Source of the DNA: Candidatus Pelagibacterales bacterium | Lineage (GTDB): Bacteria; Pseudomonadota; Alphaproteobacteria; TMED109 | NCBI GenBank assembly: GCA_002715265.1 | Contig: PAYS01000009.1 | Span: 37,511 to 73,450 of the forward strand | Reading direction: 5' to 3' | Length of the DNA: 35,940 nt | Shown: piece by piece, positions 11,138-19,992 of the stretch | Layout of the letters: each line of letters opens with the position of its first letter | Position numbering within the stretch: the first letter of the stretch is position 1 | Made by a program: the position numbers and the translations under genes | The notes under the pieces: model-generated | The model's database searches: none | The model's input: the letters and a program-made list of their open reading frames with translations, nothing else | What the model was told of the DNA's origin: nothing

Positions 11138-12049
11138 TTAATTGTCTTTTTGATTACTTCTAACATTTAAATATATTAAAATAGTAGCTGCGATAAATAT
11201 TGATGAATAAGTACCAACTACTATTCCCCATAACATAGCAAAGGCAAAATCTGCAATAATTTGACCTCCAATAAAGTAAAGTGCACCTAGAGCTAATATT
11301 GTGGTTACAGTGGTATTAATAGTTCTTGATAAAGTTTGATTTACACTTTTATCTAATAAATCAATAAGATTCATTTTCTTAAATTTTCTCAAGTTCTCTC
11401 TTACTCTATCATAAACTACAACAGTATCATTCATAGAATAACCAATAATTAATAAAATTGCTGCTACTGTAGCTAAATTAAATTCTAACCCTAAAATAGC
11501 AAATACTCCCATAGTCAATATAATATCATGTACTAGTGCAACAACAGCCCCTATAGCGAAGGGAAGCTCAAACCTAAACCAGATATAAGCTAACATAGCA
11601 GTTATAGCGCATATTATAGCCATTATTCCGTCAAAAACTAAATCTCTACTGACAGTAGGTCCTACAAATTCAAGTCTTCTATACTCTATTTCATCGGAAA
11701 ATGTTGATGTTAAATTTGCTTTTATTAATTCAACAGCTTTTTGCTGTGCATCATCTGCACCTTGTTGTCTCTCAACTCTGATTAAATAATCAGTTTTAGC
11801 TCCAAATTCTTGAATCGAGACCTCTCCAATATTTAAATCATTTACGGCATTACGAATATCATTTATTTTAATATTATCTGAGGTTCTAACTTCAACTAGA
11901 ATGCCTCCCTTAAAATCAATGCCAAAATTTAAACCAACAAATATTACAGCTATAATAGAAAAAATTGATAAACTTAATGATAATGGAAAAGCAAATTTTC
12001 TTAATCTTATAAACTTAATATTGATATCATCTGAAATTAACCGTAACAC
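11138..12049 (-). CDS. secF: protein translocase subunit SecF
   Basis: Inner-membrane partner of SecD; the pair uses the proton gradient to complete Sec-dependent export. It shows the first transmembrane helix followed by FGIDFKGG, a periplasmic domain of about 90 residues, and five C-terminal helices including GYSMNDTVVVYDRVREN, the signature of this RND-like family. I place the start at the GTG at 12049 (303 residues), because GGAG (12059-12056) is six bases upstream. A TTG at 12061, immediately after the secD stop, would add four residues but has no ribosome binding site. It is directly downstream of secD and upstream of the Mth938-like gene. Confidence 0.95.
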   Translation of the reverse strand: MLRLISDDINIKFIRLRKFAFPLSLSLSIFSIIAVIFVGLNFGIDFKGGILVEVRTSDNIKINDIRNAVNDLNIGEVSIQEFGAKTDYLIRVERQQGADDAQQKAVELIKANLTSTFSDEIEYRRLEFVGPTVSRDLVFDGIMAIICAITAMLAYIWFRFELPFAIGAVVALVHDIILTMGVFAILGLEFNLATVAAILLIIGYSMNDTVVVYDRVRENLRKFKKMNLIDLLDKSVNQTLSRTINTTVTTILALGALYFIGGQIIADFAFAMLWGIVVGTYSSIFIAATILIYLNVRSNQKDN

Positions 12050-12061
12050 CTTAAACTCCAA

Positions 12062-13651
12062 CTAAATATTTAAACTAGATGGTTTAAATCTATTATACCA
12101 AATTGTAATTAATGCTCTGCTTAGTAATAAAGACGTAAACATAGTAGTAATTACTCCCAATGCCAGGGTTACTGCAAAACCTTTAACCGGACCAGAACCA
12201 AATTGAAACAAAATTATTGCTGCTATTAAAGTAGTAATGTTAGCATCAACAATAGTTCTGAACGCTTCCTTAAAACCATTATCTATAGCACCTATATTTG
12301 AACGCCCAGATCGGGATTCTTCTCTAATTCTCTCAAAAATTAAAACATTTGCATCAACAGCCATACCAACTGTTAAAGCTATACCTGCCAAACCAGGAAG
12401 AGTTAAAGTTGCATCTAAAACACCTAAAAGAGACAAAATTAATAACAAATTAATAATTAAAGATATATTTGCTGCAACTCCAAATCTAAAACCATAAATT
12501 ACTAGCATATAAACTATAACTAATAATAATGCTATAATCGCAGCATACATTCCTGCTGTAATTGAATCTTCACCAAGAGACGGACCCACAGATCTTTCTT
12601 CTAAAATAGTTAGTGGAGCAGGTAATGCTCCAGCCCTTAACAAAACTGCAAGATCACTAGCTGTTTCAAATGTAAAATTACCAGAAATTTGACCACTTCC
12701 ACCTGTTATAGGTTCTCTAATAACTGGAGCACTTATTACTTCACCATCAAGAACAATTGCAAAACGTTTACCAACATTCTTTGATGTAAGGTCTCCAAAT
12801 TTTCTAGAGCCAGAAGAATCAAACCTCAAGCTTACAACAGGTTGATTATTTTGATCAACAGTAGGATTTGCATCAATTAACTCATCTCCCGATACTCCAA
12901 TTCTTTTAAAAACAATATGAGGAAAAGAATTTTCTCCTGTCTCTTCATTTACCTCAAATAGTAGATCTGACCCTGGAGGAACTCTACCTGATAAAGCTTC
13001 ATCAATACTTGCAGTCTCATTTACTAATCTAAAATTCATTCTAGCGGTTTTACCCAATAACCTCTTAATTCTTTCAGGATCATCTAAACCTGGCAATTGT
13101 ACTAAAATTCTGTCATCACCTTGTCTTTGAATAATAGGCTCATTTGTTCCTACCTCATCCACCCTTCTTCTAATTATTTCTATAGACTGAAGTATAGCAT
13201 AATCTTCAATCTCTTTAATTTTGATTTCCGATAACATTATTTTAATAAATAAATCTTCTTCCCCTTCAATTATTAGACTATTATCAATCTCTCTTATAAG
13301 ACCAACAGCTCTTTCATAATTATTACTATTAATTAATTCAAAGTTAAGGCTGTTATTTTCAACAGATATATTTTTATAGCCTATTTTTGGATCTGATTGC
13401 CTTAATTTCATTCTTACTTCAGACGCTATATTGTTTAATCTATCTACCTGCAAAGCTTCTGCCTGAACTTTTAGCAACAAATATGAACCACCCTGGAGAT
13501 CTAAGCCTAATCTAATTTCTCCTAAATTAATAAACTTAGGTAGAACGTTATCTCTAAAATTATTTGAACTAAAATTTGGAATTACAAAAACTATTGCAAA
13601 TACAGATACCAAAAATACAAATATTTTTTTCCAATTCTCAAAAATAAGCAT
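12062..13651 (-). CDS. secD: protein translocase subunit SecD
   Basis: Large subunit of the SecDF translocation-assisting complex. The 529-residue protein starts with one transmembrane helix and LGLDLQGGSYLLL (about 48-60). A periplasmic region with the P1 base and head folds follows, including the EIIRRRVDEVGTNEP and ILVQLPGLDDPERIK blocks. It ends with five membrane helices and AVDANVLIFERIREE. The length is normal for alphaproteobacteria, which have a shorter periplasmic part than E. coli (615). ATG start with GGAA five bases upstream. yajC lies 33 bp upstream and secF follows with no gap, so the three form one operon. Confidence 0.97.
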   Translation of the reverse strand: MLIFENWKKIFVFLVSVFAIVFVIPNFSSNNFRDNVLPKFINLGEIRLGLDLQGGSYLLLKVQAEALQVDRLNNIASEVRMKLRQSDPKIGYKNISVENNSLNFELINSNNYERAVGLIREIDNSLIIEGEEDLFIKIMLSEIKIKEIEDYAILQSIEIIRRRVDEVGTNEPIIQRQGDDRILVQLPGLDDPERIKRLLGKTARMNFRLVNETASIDEALSGRVPPGSDLLFEVNEETGENSFPHIVFKRIGVSGDELIDANPTVDQNNQPVVSLRFDSSGSRKFGDLTSKNVGKRFAIVLDGEVISAPVIREPITGGSGQISGNFTFETASDLAVLLRAGALPAPLTILEERSVGPSLGEDSITAGMYAAIIALLLVIVYMLVIYGFRFGVAANISLIINLLLILSLLGVLDATLTLPGLAGIALTVGMAVDANVLIFERIREESRSGRSNIGAIDNGFKEAFRTIVDANITTLIAAIILFQFGSGPVKGFAVTLALGVITTMFTSLLLSRALITIWYNRFKPSSLNI

Positions 13652-13684
13652 AAAAATTCCAATATTTATTAAAACATAGATTAA

Positions 13685-14008
13685 TTATTTTTTATTATCA
13701 TCTTTAATCACTTCGGTAATTGTAGATCTAACTACCTGTACTTTTACATTTTCTGCAATTTCCACTAATGCAATTCTATCACTCTCAATTTTTGAAATTT
13801 GACCGACTAATCCACCAGCTGTTACAACTTTGTCACCTTTTGAAAGAGCTTCCACCATAGATCTATGCTCCTTCATCTTTTTTTGTTGAGGCCTAATTAA
13901 TAAAAAATAAAATACTGCAAATATCAAAACTAAAGGAGCAATTTGAATCAAAAATCCTGATCCTCCTCCAGATGACGCTCCTTGCGCTAAAGCTTCACTA
14001 ATAAACAT
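13685..14008 (-). CDS. yajC: Sec translocon accessory subunit YajC
   Basis: Small inner-membrane protein that associates with SecDF. The 107 residues comprise a short Gly/Ser-rich periplasmic N-terminus, one transmembrane helix (about 21-39), the hallmark LIRPQQKK at the cytoplasmic boundary, and a cytoplasmic beta-rich domain with GDKVVTAGGLVG. A strong AAGGAG ribosome binding site precedes the ATG. It is first in the yajC-secD-secF unit and diverges from the DUF815 ATPase gene. Confidence 0.96.
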   Translation of the reverse strand: MFISEALAQGASSGGGSGFLIQIAPLVLIFAVFYFLLIRPQQKKMKEHRSMVEALSKGDKVVTAGGLVGQISKIESDRIALVEIAENVKVQVVRSTITEVIKDDNKK

Positions 14009-14151
14009 TTGTTCTCCTTAACATAAAAAATATATATAACTATTATAACCTTTATTGCAAACTATATAATCAAGGTTTAGAGTAATTAATAACAAATAAT
14101 GGATTTATGCAACAAAAACTATTTTTCTTTAACATTTTTGAGAGATTTCTG
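14009..14151. promoter_or_regulatory. divergent promoter region between yajC and the DUF815 gene
   Basis: This gap must drive the sec operon on one strand and the ATPase gene on the other. On the minus strand TATAAT (14047 down to 14042) is the best -10 for yajC, about 34 bases upstream of its start; a TTGATT lies 20 bases further up, a longer than ideal spacer. On the plus strand TATAAT at 14065-14070 could serve the ATPase gene but lacks a recognisable -35. Both are weak calls. Confidence 0.3.
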
Positions 14152-15012
14152 ATGAAAATAAATGATGAAATTCTAAAATTACTAAGAAGAGCCACCAACG
14201 CTCTTGAGATATTAACAAATACCAAAGATTTTCAAATTACAATAGGTAAAGAAAATGGATATACATGGAATCCCGAAAACTTAAGTCTAATACCAATTAA
14301 AAATATGAATTATATTAATTTAAATTTACTAAAAGGGATTGATAACACAAAAGATATACTATTTAAAAATACAGAACAATTTGCAAATGGTTTTTCCGCT
14401 AATAATGTATTATTGTGGGGTGCAAGGGGAATGGGAAAATCTTCTCTCGTAAAATCTATTCACAAAGAAATAGTTAATAAAAAAAATAAAAATAGATTAA
14501 TATTAGTAGAAATAAATAGAGATGATATTAATAGTTTACCTGTTTTAATTTCAAAATTATCTGACATTAATGATAACTTTATTCTTTTCTGTGATGATTT
14601 GTCATTTGATGATAATGAAACTAGCTATAAATCTCTAAAAACAATTTTAGAAGGAGGACTTGCAGAAAAGCCTAGTAATATTATTTTTTATGCTACTTCA
14701 AATAGAAGACATCTTTTATCTAGATCTATGCAAGAAAATGAAGATTCGACAGCAATTATACCACATGAATCTATTGAAGAAAAAGTATCTTTATCAGATA
14801 GGTTTGGATTATGGTTAGGTTTTTATCAATGCTCTCAAGAAACATATTTATTAATGATTGAAGATTATATTAAATTTTATAAAATTGATATAGATATAGA
14901 TAAAGCTAAAAATTTAGCTCTTGAATGGTCTATAACTAGAGGCTCAAGATCGGGAAGAGTAGCATGGCAATTTATTCAGAACTTAGCAGGTCAACTTAAA
15001 AAAAATATATAA
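14152..15012 (+). CDS. DUF815 family AAA+ ATPase
   Basis: Member of a conserved bacterial P-loop ATPase family of unknown function. From the ATG at 14152 (286 residues) it has Walker A GARGMGKS (90-97), Walker B FILFCDD (143-149) and a sensor-1-like ATSNRRHL (181-188). These are the three hallmark blocks of DUF815. I prefer this ATG because GAGAGA lies six bases upstream; the ATG at 14107 has none and adds a Phe-rich stretch unlike the family. No signal peptide or membrane helix follows, so it is cytoplasmic. It sits alone on the plus strand, diverging from yajC and converging on the LysM/LytM gene with two bases between stops. This placement next to yajC recurs in alphaproteobacteria. Confidence 0.88.
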   Translation: MKINDEILKLLRRATNALEILTNTKDFQITIGKENGYTWNPENLSLIPIKNMNYINLNLLKGIDNTKDILFKNTEQFANGFSANNVLLWGARGMGKSSLVKSIHKEIVNKKNKNRLILVEINRDDINSLPVLISKLSDINDNFILFCDDLSFDDNETSYKSLKTILEGGLAEKPSNIIFYATSNRRHLLSRSMQENEDSTAIIPHESIEEKVSLSDRFGLWLGFYQCSQETYLLMIEDYIKFYKIDIDIDKAKNLALEWSITRGSRSGRVAWQFIQNLAGQLKKNI

Positions 15013-15014
15013 TG

Positions 15015-15935
15015 TTATAAATTTTTAGATGGTAATAATATTAATGGATCAATAGGTCCAGAATTATCCCTTATTTCAAAATGTAATTGTGGCCTATTAA
15101 CTTTACCAGTATTTCCTACTCTAGCAATTAGTTCTCCTTTTTTAACTATTTGACCCTTTACTACTTCAACATTATCAACATGCGCATAAGCACTCGTCCT
15201 ATTATTATTATGCTTAATTAATATCAAATTACCAAATGCTTCAATTTCATTTCCTGAATATACTACTTTACCATCTTGAGTTGCTAATACAGGTTGTCCT
15301 TTATCAGCAATTATATTAACTCCGTCATTTCTCATGCCCTTAGGTTGAATGCCAAATTTTGACAAAACCTTACCATTAACAGGCCAAATAAACTTTTTAT
15401 CTTTAGCGCTTGAAGTATTAGAATCTATATCAATATTAATATTTTTATTAACTATAATTTTTTCTTCATCATTACATTTTTTTTGAACATTAATATTTCT
15501 AGATGGAATAATTAATTTTTTACCAATACTAATAGTCTTATTATTAATATTATTTGTATTTATTATAGTTATTATATCTACTCCATAACATTCTGAAATT
15601 TTCCATAAGGAGTCCCCTTCCTTAACAGTATGAACTAAAGCAGATGGAATAATTAACTCATCGCCACTATGTAAAATAAATGGAGGTTTAAGATTATTTG
15701 CTTCAATAATTGAACGCACTGAAACACCTTCTTTTCGAGAAATAGAAAATAGCGTATAACCTTCCTTTACAATTATAGTCTTCGTTTTACTTGTTATTAT
15801 TTTATCTATAGAATCATGACCTTTATACACAACTGGAGCCATATATTTACTTTTTTCACATCCTATAATTAATAAAATTAAAGCAAACAGAAAATATACA
15901 ATATAATTATTTAAAGCTTCTAAAATTCTTAACAT
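15015..15935 (-). CDS. LysM/LytM (M23) lipoprotein, NlpD-like amidase activator
   Basis: Envelope protein probably regulating peptidoglycan amidases at division. The N-terminus is a hydrophobic signal ending in the lipobox IIGC (Cys26). Two LysM domains (about 53-97 and 101-144) bind peptidoglycan. An Asn/Asp/Ser-rich linker leads to an M23 domain (about 184-298). The zinc ligands are degenerate: the HxxxD positions are Asn203 and Asn207, and the HxH motif is Gln-Leu-His (283-285), although His252 is kept. This pattern fits a non-catalytic LytM activator such as NlpD or EnvC rather than an endopeptidase. It is last in the surE-pcm line, an order also seen in E. coli (surE-pcm-nlpD), and converges on the DUF815 gene. 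Confidence 0.9.
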   Translation of the reverse strand: MLRILEALNNYIVYFLFALILLIIGCEKSKYMAPVVYKGHDSIDKIITSKTKTIIVKEGYTLFSISRKEGVSVRSIIEANNLKPPFILHSGDELIIPSALVHTVKEGDSLWKISECYGVDIITIINTNNINNKTISIGKKLIIPSRNINVQKKCNDEEKIIVNKNINIDIDSNTSSAKDKKFIWPVNGKVLSKFGIQPKGMRNDGVNIIADKGQPVLATQDGKVVYSGNEIEAFGNLILIKHNNNRTSAYAHVDNVEVVKGQIVKKGELIARVGNTGKVNRPQLHFEIRDNSGPIDPLILLPSKNL

Positions 15936-15946
15936 AATAAAATATT

Positions 15947-16543
15947 TTAATTTATCCTAGTTCTTTGTACTTCAAATTGAGACTTTACTTCACTTAAATT
16001 ACCATTTGTAGAAAAAGAATAAAAGTATTGTTTTTTATCAAATTCTTTTACATAAACTAAAACTCCATTATCTTTATTTAATTGATCATATATATTTTTT
16101 GAAATTACATCACAGCATGAATCTATATATATAGCATCATAAGGAGCAGATTCTATCCAACCTTCTTTTCCATCACCAAGTTTTGAAACTATTCTATTAT
16201 TAATATTTTTAAAGATCTTATTAGTAAAATCAAAAGCAATTTCATCTATTTCAATTGTATAAACTCTATCATAAATTGTTGACAGTATATATGTTTGCCA
16301 GCCAGATCCCGTACCTATTTCAAGTACAGTTTTGGTATTATGATTGTTTGACAATCCTAAATGTATCATCTTTGCAATTTCTGAAGTTTTAGATGCAAAA
16401 ATATTTTCAAATATCTCAATATTTATGTCTTCATCAGCAAGACCAGCAAACTTAAAAGGTAAAAAATTTGAACGCGAAAGAAATGATATAGCTTGGTAAA
16501 TTCTATCATCTATTATACCAGCCTTTCGCAGCATTAAATGCAT
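15947..16543 (-). CDS. pcm: protein-L-isoaspartate O-methyltransferase family protein (diverged)
   Basis: By fold and context a Pcm homologue, which would methylate isoaspartyl residues in damaged proteins. The 198 residues show the N-terminal GIIDDRIYQAI and SNFLPF blocks and the SAM-binding VLEIGTGSGWQT (73-84). Two regions depart from the family. The substrate loop usually written GQTISQP reads IFASKTS (48-54), and the usual ITAA...IP stretch after motif I is YIDSCCDVI. Activity on isoaspartate is therefore uncertain; another protein methyltransferase role is possible. The gene lies between surE and the LysM/LytM gene. The start at 16543 has only a weak AGAG upstream, and a second ATG follows three codons later. 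Confidence 0.8.
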   Translation of the reverse strand: MHLMLRKAGIIDDRIYQAISFLSRSNFLPFKFAGLADEDINIEIFENIFASKTSEIAKMIHLGLSNNHNTKTVLEIGTGSGWQTYILSTIYDRVYTIEIDEIAFDFTNKIFKNINNRIVSKLGDGKEGWIESAPYDAIYIDSCCDVISKNIYDQLNKDNGVLVYVKEFDKKQYFYSFSTNGNLSEVKSQFEVQRTRIN

Positions 16544-16565
16544 TTTAAGAACTCTATCATCTAAA

Positions 16566-17339
16566 TTATTTACTATTATTCTCGTCCCATATATTTTTTA
16601 AATAATTCTTATCTGTCATATCTAAACAAAGCGGAGTTAAAGAAATATAATTATTTTCTAATGCCCAAATATCTGTATTAGGTTCAAGATTTACTTTAGA
16701 CCTATCTGTTGTTAACCAATAGTATGGAGTTCCTTTTGAATCTTTTCTATATAAAAATTTACCCATAGGTTTTCTTCTAGCAAGTTTTGTATATATTGTA
16801 CCTTTAATATCATTACTAGAAATATTAGGAATATTTATATTTATTATCATGTCTTTATTTTTTATAAAGCTCTCAATAAAATCTGGAATAAATTCCTCAA
16901 CCCCAGACCAGTCATCTTTATCATTATGCTGTGGCCGATTCTTAGATATTGCAATAGATTTTATTCCTGAAAAAGCACCTTCAAGAGCTGCACCTACTGT
17001 TCCTGAATATGATACATCATCGCCTATATTTTCTCCTATATTTACTCCAGAAATAAGAAGATCGGGCTTTTTATTTTTTAAAATTTCTGACAATGCAATC
17101 ATTACGCAATCAGTAGGAGATCCATCACAAGAATATAATTTTTCTCTTATCTTATACAATCTAATAGGCCTAGATAAAGTTATTGAGTGGCCAAACCCAG
17201 AACAATTTTTTGTTGGAGCTACAACAATATAATTTGAAGTTATATTGTTTACTATTTTAAGAATTACTTCTAAACCTTTCGAATCAACTCCATCGTCATT
17301 TGTAATTAAAATTAGTGGCTCAGTATTCTTATTACTCAT
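16566..17339 (-). CDS. surE: 5'-nucleotidase SurE
   Basis: Metal-dependent phosphatase acting on nucleoside 5'- and 3'-monophosphates, associated with stress and stationary-phase survival. The 257 residues include the N-terminal ILITNDDGVDS, with metal ligands Asp15 and Asp16, Ser47 in NCSGFGHS, and Asn100 in LLISGVNIGENIGDD. CDGSPTDCV (71-79) and YSGTVGAALEG are further signatures. The ATG follows the serS stop with no gap, so it is coupled to serS. The order serS-surE-pcm-M23 is standard in alphaproteobacteria. Confidence 0.97.
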   Translation of the reverse strand: MSNKNTEPLILITNDDGVDSKGLEVILKIVNNITSNYIVVAPTKNCSGFGHSITLSRPIRLYKIREKLYSCDGSPTDCVMIALSEILKNKKPDLLISGVNIGENIGDDVSYSGTVGAALEGAFSGIKSIAISKNRPQHNDKDDWSGVEEFIPDFIESFIKNKDMIININIPNISSNDIKGTIYTKLARRKPMGKFLYRKDSKGTPYYWLTTDRSKVNLEPNTDIWALENNYISLTPLCLDMTDKNYLKNIWDENNSK

Positions 17340-18605
17340 TTACTCGATCTTTTTCAAACCATTCATATAAGGAACTAAAACATCCGGAATAACTATAGAC
17401 CCGTCTTGCTCTTGATAGTTCTCTAATAAAGCAAGAAGCGCTCTGCCTACTGCCACACCAGACCCATTTAAAGTATGCAAGGTTCTAATTACCTTATTTT
17501 CATCTCTAAAACGTGCATTCATTCTTCTTGCTTGAAAATCTTTACAATTTGAACAACTAGATATTTCTCTAAAAACATTTTGTGATGGAATCCAAACTTC
17601 AATATCATAAGTTTTTGCGGCTGAGAAACCTAAATCACCTGTACATAAATTTACAACTTGATAAGGAAGATCCAATTGCTTTAAAATTTCCTCAGCACAT
17701 AGAAGCATTCTTTCATGCTCATTTTCAGACTCTTCAGGAATTGAAATGGAAACCAATTCAACTTTTTTAAACTCATGTAATCTGATCATGCCCTTAGTAT
17801 CTTTTCCTGCAGATCCTGCCTCTGACCTATAACAATTAGTTAACGCAGTATATCTTAAAGGAAAAATTTTATAATCATTAATAGTATTAGATACCAGATT
17901 AGTAAGAGGAACTTCAGCGGTAGGAATAAGCCAATGATCAGAAGAAGTTTTAAATAAATCATCAGAGAACTTGGGTAATTGACCAGTTCCATATAAAGAA
18001 TTATCTCTTACTAATGATGGCGGATTTACCTCTAAATACTTATGTTTTTCTGTATGTACGTCTAACATAAATGCAGATAAAGCTCTTTCTAATCTCGCCA
18101 ATTTATTTTTTAATATAACAAACCTTGATCCAGATATATCCGCTGCTTTTTCAAAATCCATCATATTTAAATTGATTCCTAACTCATCATGAGATTTTGG
18201 TGTAAAAGAAAAATTTCTTTTTTTTCCATATGACTTTATTACTTGGTTATATTTTTCATTATCTCCTATAGGAACATCTGCAAATGGAACATTTGGAATA
18301 ACTTCGACCATAGATTTAATATTATGAAATTGAACATCTGTTTCATCCTGCAACTTACTAATTTCAATTTTTAATTTCGAAACCTCATTTATTTCTTTCG
18401 AAGCATCTTGACCAGAAGCCTTTTTAATTCCAATATTTTTTGAAGCCTTATTTCTTGAATTTTGCAAGTCTTGTAAATTAGATATATTTTTTACATATTT
18501 ATCATATAATTCAATAATTAAATTTGAATCTATTTTGGTTCCTCTTTTGTTTAAACCTTCTTCAAATTCTAACCTATTTTCTTTTATCCATTTAAAATCA
18601 TACAA
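17340..18605 (-). CDS. serS: seryl-tRNA synthetase
   Basis: Charges tRNA-Ser (and tRNA-Sec where present) with serine. It is a class II enzyme of 421 residues with a long N-terminal coiled-coil arm (about 30-100) that grips the tRNA variable arm. Serine-binding TAE is at 229-231. Motif 2 (TNCYRSEAG through LHEFKKVEL, 256-284) has Arg260, and motif 3 near the C-terminus reads GVAVGRALLALLE. The start codon is TTG: GAGG lies nine bases upstream, a stop occurs two codons before it, and the N-terminus MYDFKWIKEN matches the family's MxDxKxIR opening. tatC lies upstream; surE follows at once. Confidence 0.98.
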   Translation of the reverse strand: MYDFKWIKENRLEFEEGLNKRGTKIDSNLIIELYDKYVKNISNLQDLQNSRNKASKNIGIKKASGQDASKEINEVSKLKIEISKLQDETDVQFHNIKSMVEVIPNVPFADVPIGDNEKYNQVIKSYGKKRNFSFTPKSHDELGINLNMMDFEKAADISGSRFVILKNKLARLERALSAFMLDVHTEKHKYLEVNPPSLVRDNSLYGTGQLPKFSDDLFKTSSDHWLIPTAEVPLTNLVSNTINDYKIFPLRYTALTNCYRSEAGSAGKDTKGMIRLHEFKKVELVSISIPEESENEHERMLLCAEEILKQLDLPYQVVNLCTGDLGFSAAKTYDIEVWIPSQNVFREISSCSNCKDFQARRMNARFRDENKVIRTLHTLNGSGVAVGRALLALLENYQEQDGSIVIPDVLVPYMNGLKKIE

Positions 18606-18623
18606 AACTTATATCCTCAAAAA

Positions 18624-19502
18624 TTAATCATCTTCATTATAATCAGTTTCAGAAATATCATTATCTAAATTATTTTCTTCTTTTATAGAATTATCAGCAT
18701 CAGAAACCATATCCTCTTCAGCAGATGCTCTTTTACGTTCCATCACTGAAGCTAAATGAATAGAAATTTCATACAAAATTATAATCGGAATTCCTAACCC
18801 TATCTGACTGATTAAATCAGGAGGTGTTAAAATTGCGGCAGCTCCAAATGCTCCTACAAATGCATATTTTCTTTTCGCTTTCATTCCTTTTGCAGAAACC
18901 AAGCCTGCTCTTGCGAGTAAGGATATAGCCACCGGAAGCTGAAAAGCTAATCCAAAAGCAAACATTAATTTTAAAACCAAAGATAAATATTCGTTTATTT
19001 TTGCTTCTAATTCTATTGCCAAACCTGTCTCAATTCCAGTTGTTTGAAACCCTAAAAAAAATTTCCAGGCTAGAGGAAAAATAAAATAATATACTAACGC
19101 TGCACCCAATATAAATAATACAGGTGTTGCTATTAAAAAAGGATAAAATGCTTGTCTTTCATTTTTGTAAAGACCTGGTGCCGCAAATTTATAAATTTGA
19201 GTAGCTATTACAGGAAAGGAGATAAATAGAGCGGAATAAAATGATACCTTTAAATAGGTGAAAAATGCTTCTGTTAGACCTGTATATATCATTCTAGGGT
19301 TTTCATAGCCCATATCTTTATAAGTAATTTCTAGAGGTTTAACTAAAAAAGTATAAATATGATCAGCCACAAAGTAAGAGCCTAGAAAAGCAATGAAAAA
19401 TGCTATAACCGCCCACTTAAGCCTATCTCTTAATTCAATTAGATGAGAAACTAAAGGAGCTTTTGAATTTTCAATTTCTTCTTCATTATTTATGTCTGTC
19501 AT
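18624..19502 (-). CDS. tatC: Sec-independent translocase subunit TatC
   Basis: Multi-spanning core of the twin-arginine translocase; it recognises the RR signal peptide of folded substrates. The 292 residues contain the signature HLIELRDRL (20-28) just before the first helix. A first periplasmic loop with YTGLTEAFFTYLK, and the PGLYKNER stretch (109-116) with the invariant Glu115, follow. Six transmembrane helices are visible. Unusually, about 40 residues of acidic, Asp/Glu/Asn-rich tail follow the last helix. The gene ends the tatA-tatB-tatC run and is followed by serS. Confidence 0.97.
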   Translation of the reverse strand: MTDINNEEEIENSKAPLVSHLIELRDRLKWAVIAFFIAFLGSYFVADHIYTFLVKPLEITYKDMGYENPRMIYTGLTEAFFTYLKVSFYSALFISFPVIATQIYKFAAPGLYKNERQAFYPFLIATPVLFILGAALVYYFIFPLAWKFFLGFQTTGIETGLAIELEAKINEYLSLVLKLMFAFGLAFQLPVAISLLARAGLVSAKGMKAKRKYAFVGAFGAAAILTPPDLISQIGLGIPIIILYEISIHLASVMERKRASAEEDMVSDADNSIKEENNLDNDISETDYNEDD

Positions 19503-19518
19503 TATACTTCACTAAGAA

Positions 19519-19968
19519 TTATGCTACTGGCTTTTTGGTATCTTCCTCTGTATTAATTTCTTTATCATCTTTTGGCAATTCCTCTTCAGACTTTAAATTA
19601 TTATCAGATTTTTCATTCAATGGTATAGGCCAAGCAGATGAGTTCTTTATTGATTCATTTTTTTTATCATCTTTATCTACAACATCAACACCTCTAAGCA
19701 TATCTGTTAATTCACCTTCAGAGTCAATTGTTTCTGTCATTTCTTTTGTGAATCCAGTCTTAGCCGATTCAATTTGTTTTTTTACTTCATCCAATTCTGC
19801 TTCTTTTACTGCATCATGCACTGTATTTTGAAAATCTCTTGAAATAGATTTAAATTTTCCAATCCATATTCCAATAGTTCGTAAAACTTTGGGAATGTCT
19901 TTAGGACCTACAACAAATAACGCAATTACTGTAATGATTAATATCTCCGTCCATCCTATATCAAGCAT
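19519..19968 (-). CDS. tatB: Sec-independent translocase subunit TatB
   Basis: Partner of TatC in the twin-arginine signal receptor. The 149 residues begin MLDIGWTEIL, with the conserved Glu8 in the membrane helix, the GP hinge (21-22), and an amphipathic helix rich in Lys/Arg. After that comes a long, charged C-terminal region ending in an acidic/Pro stretch, typical of TatB and longer than TatA. AAAGG stands eight bases before the ATG. It lies between tatA and tatC. Confidence 0.95.
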   Translation of the reverse strand: MLDIGWTEILIITVIALFVVGPKDIPKVLRTIGIWIGKFKSISRDFQNTVHDAVKEAELDEVKKQIESAKTGFTKEMTETIDSEGELTDMLRGVDVVDKDDKKNESIKNSSAWPIPLNEKSDNNLKSEEELPKDDKEINTEEDTKKPVA

Positions 19969-19992
19969 TAGTGAACCTTTCTTAGACAGAAA

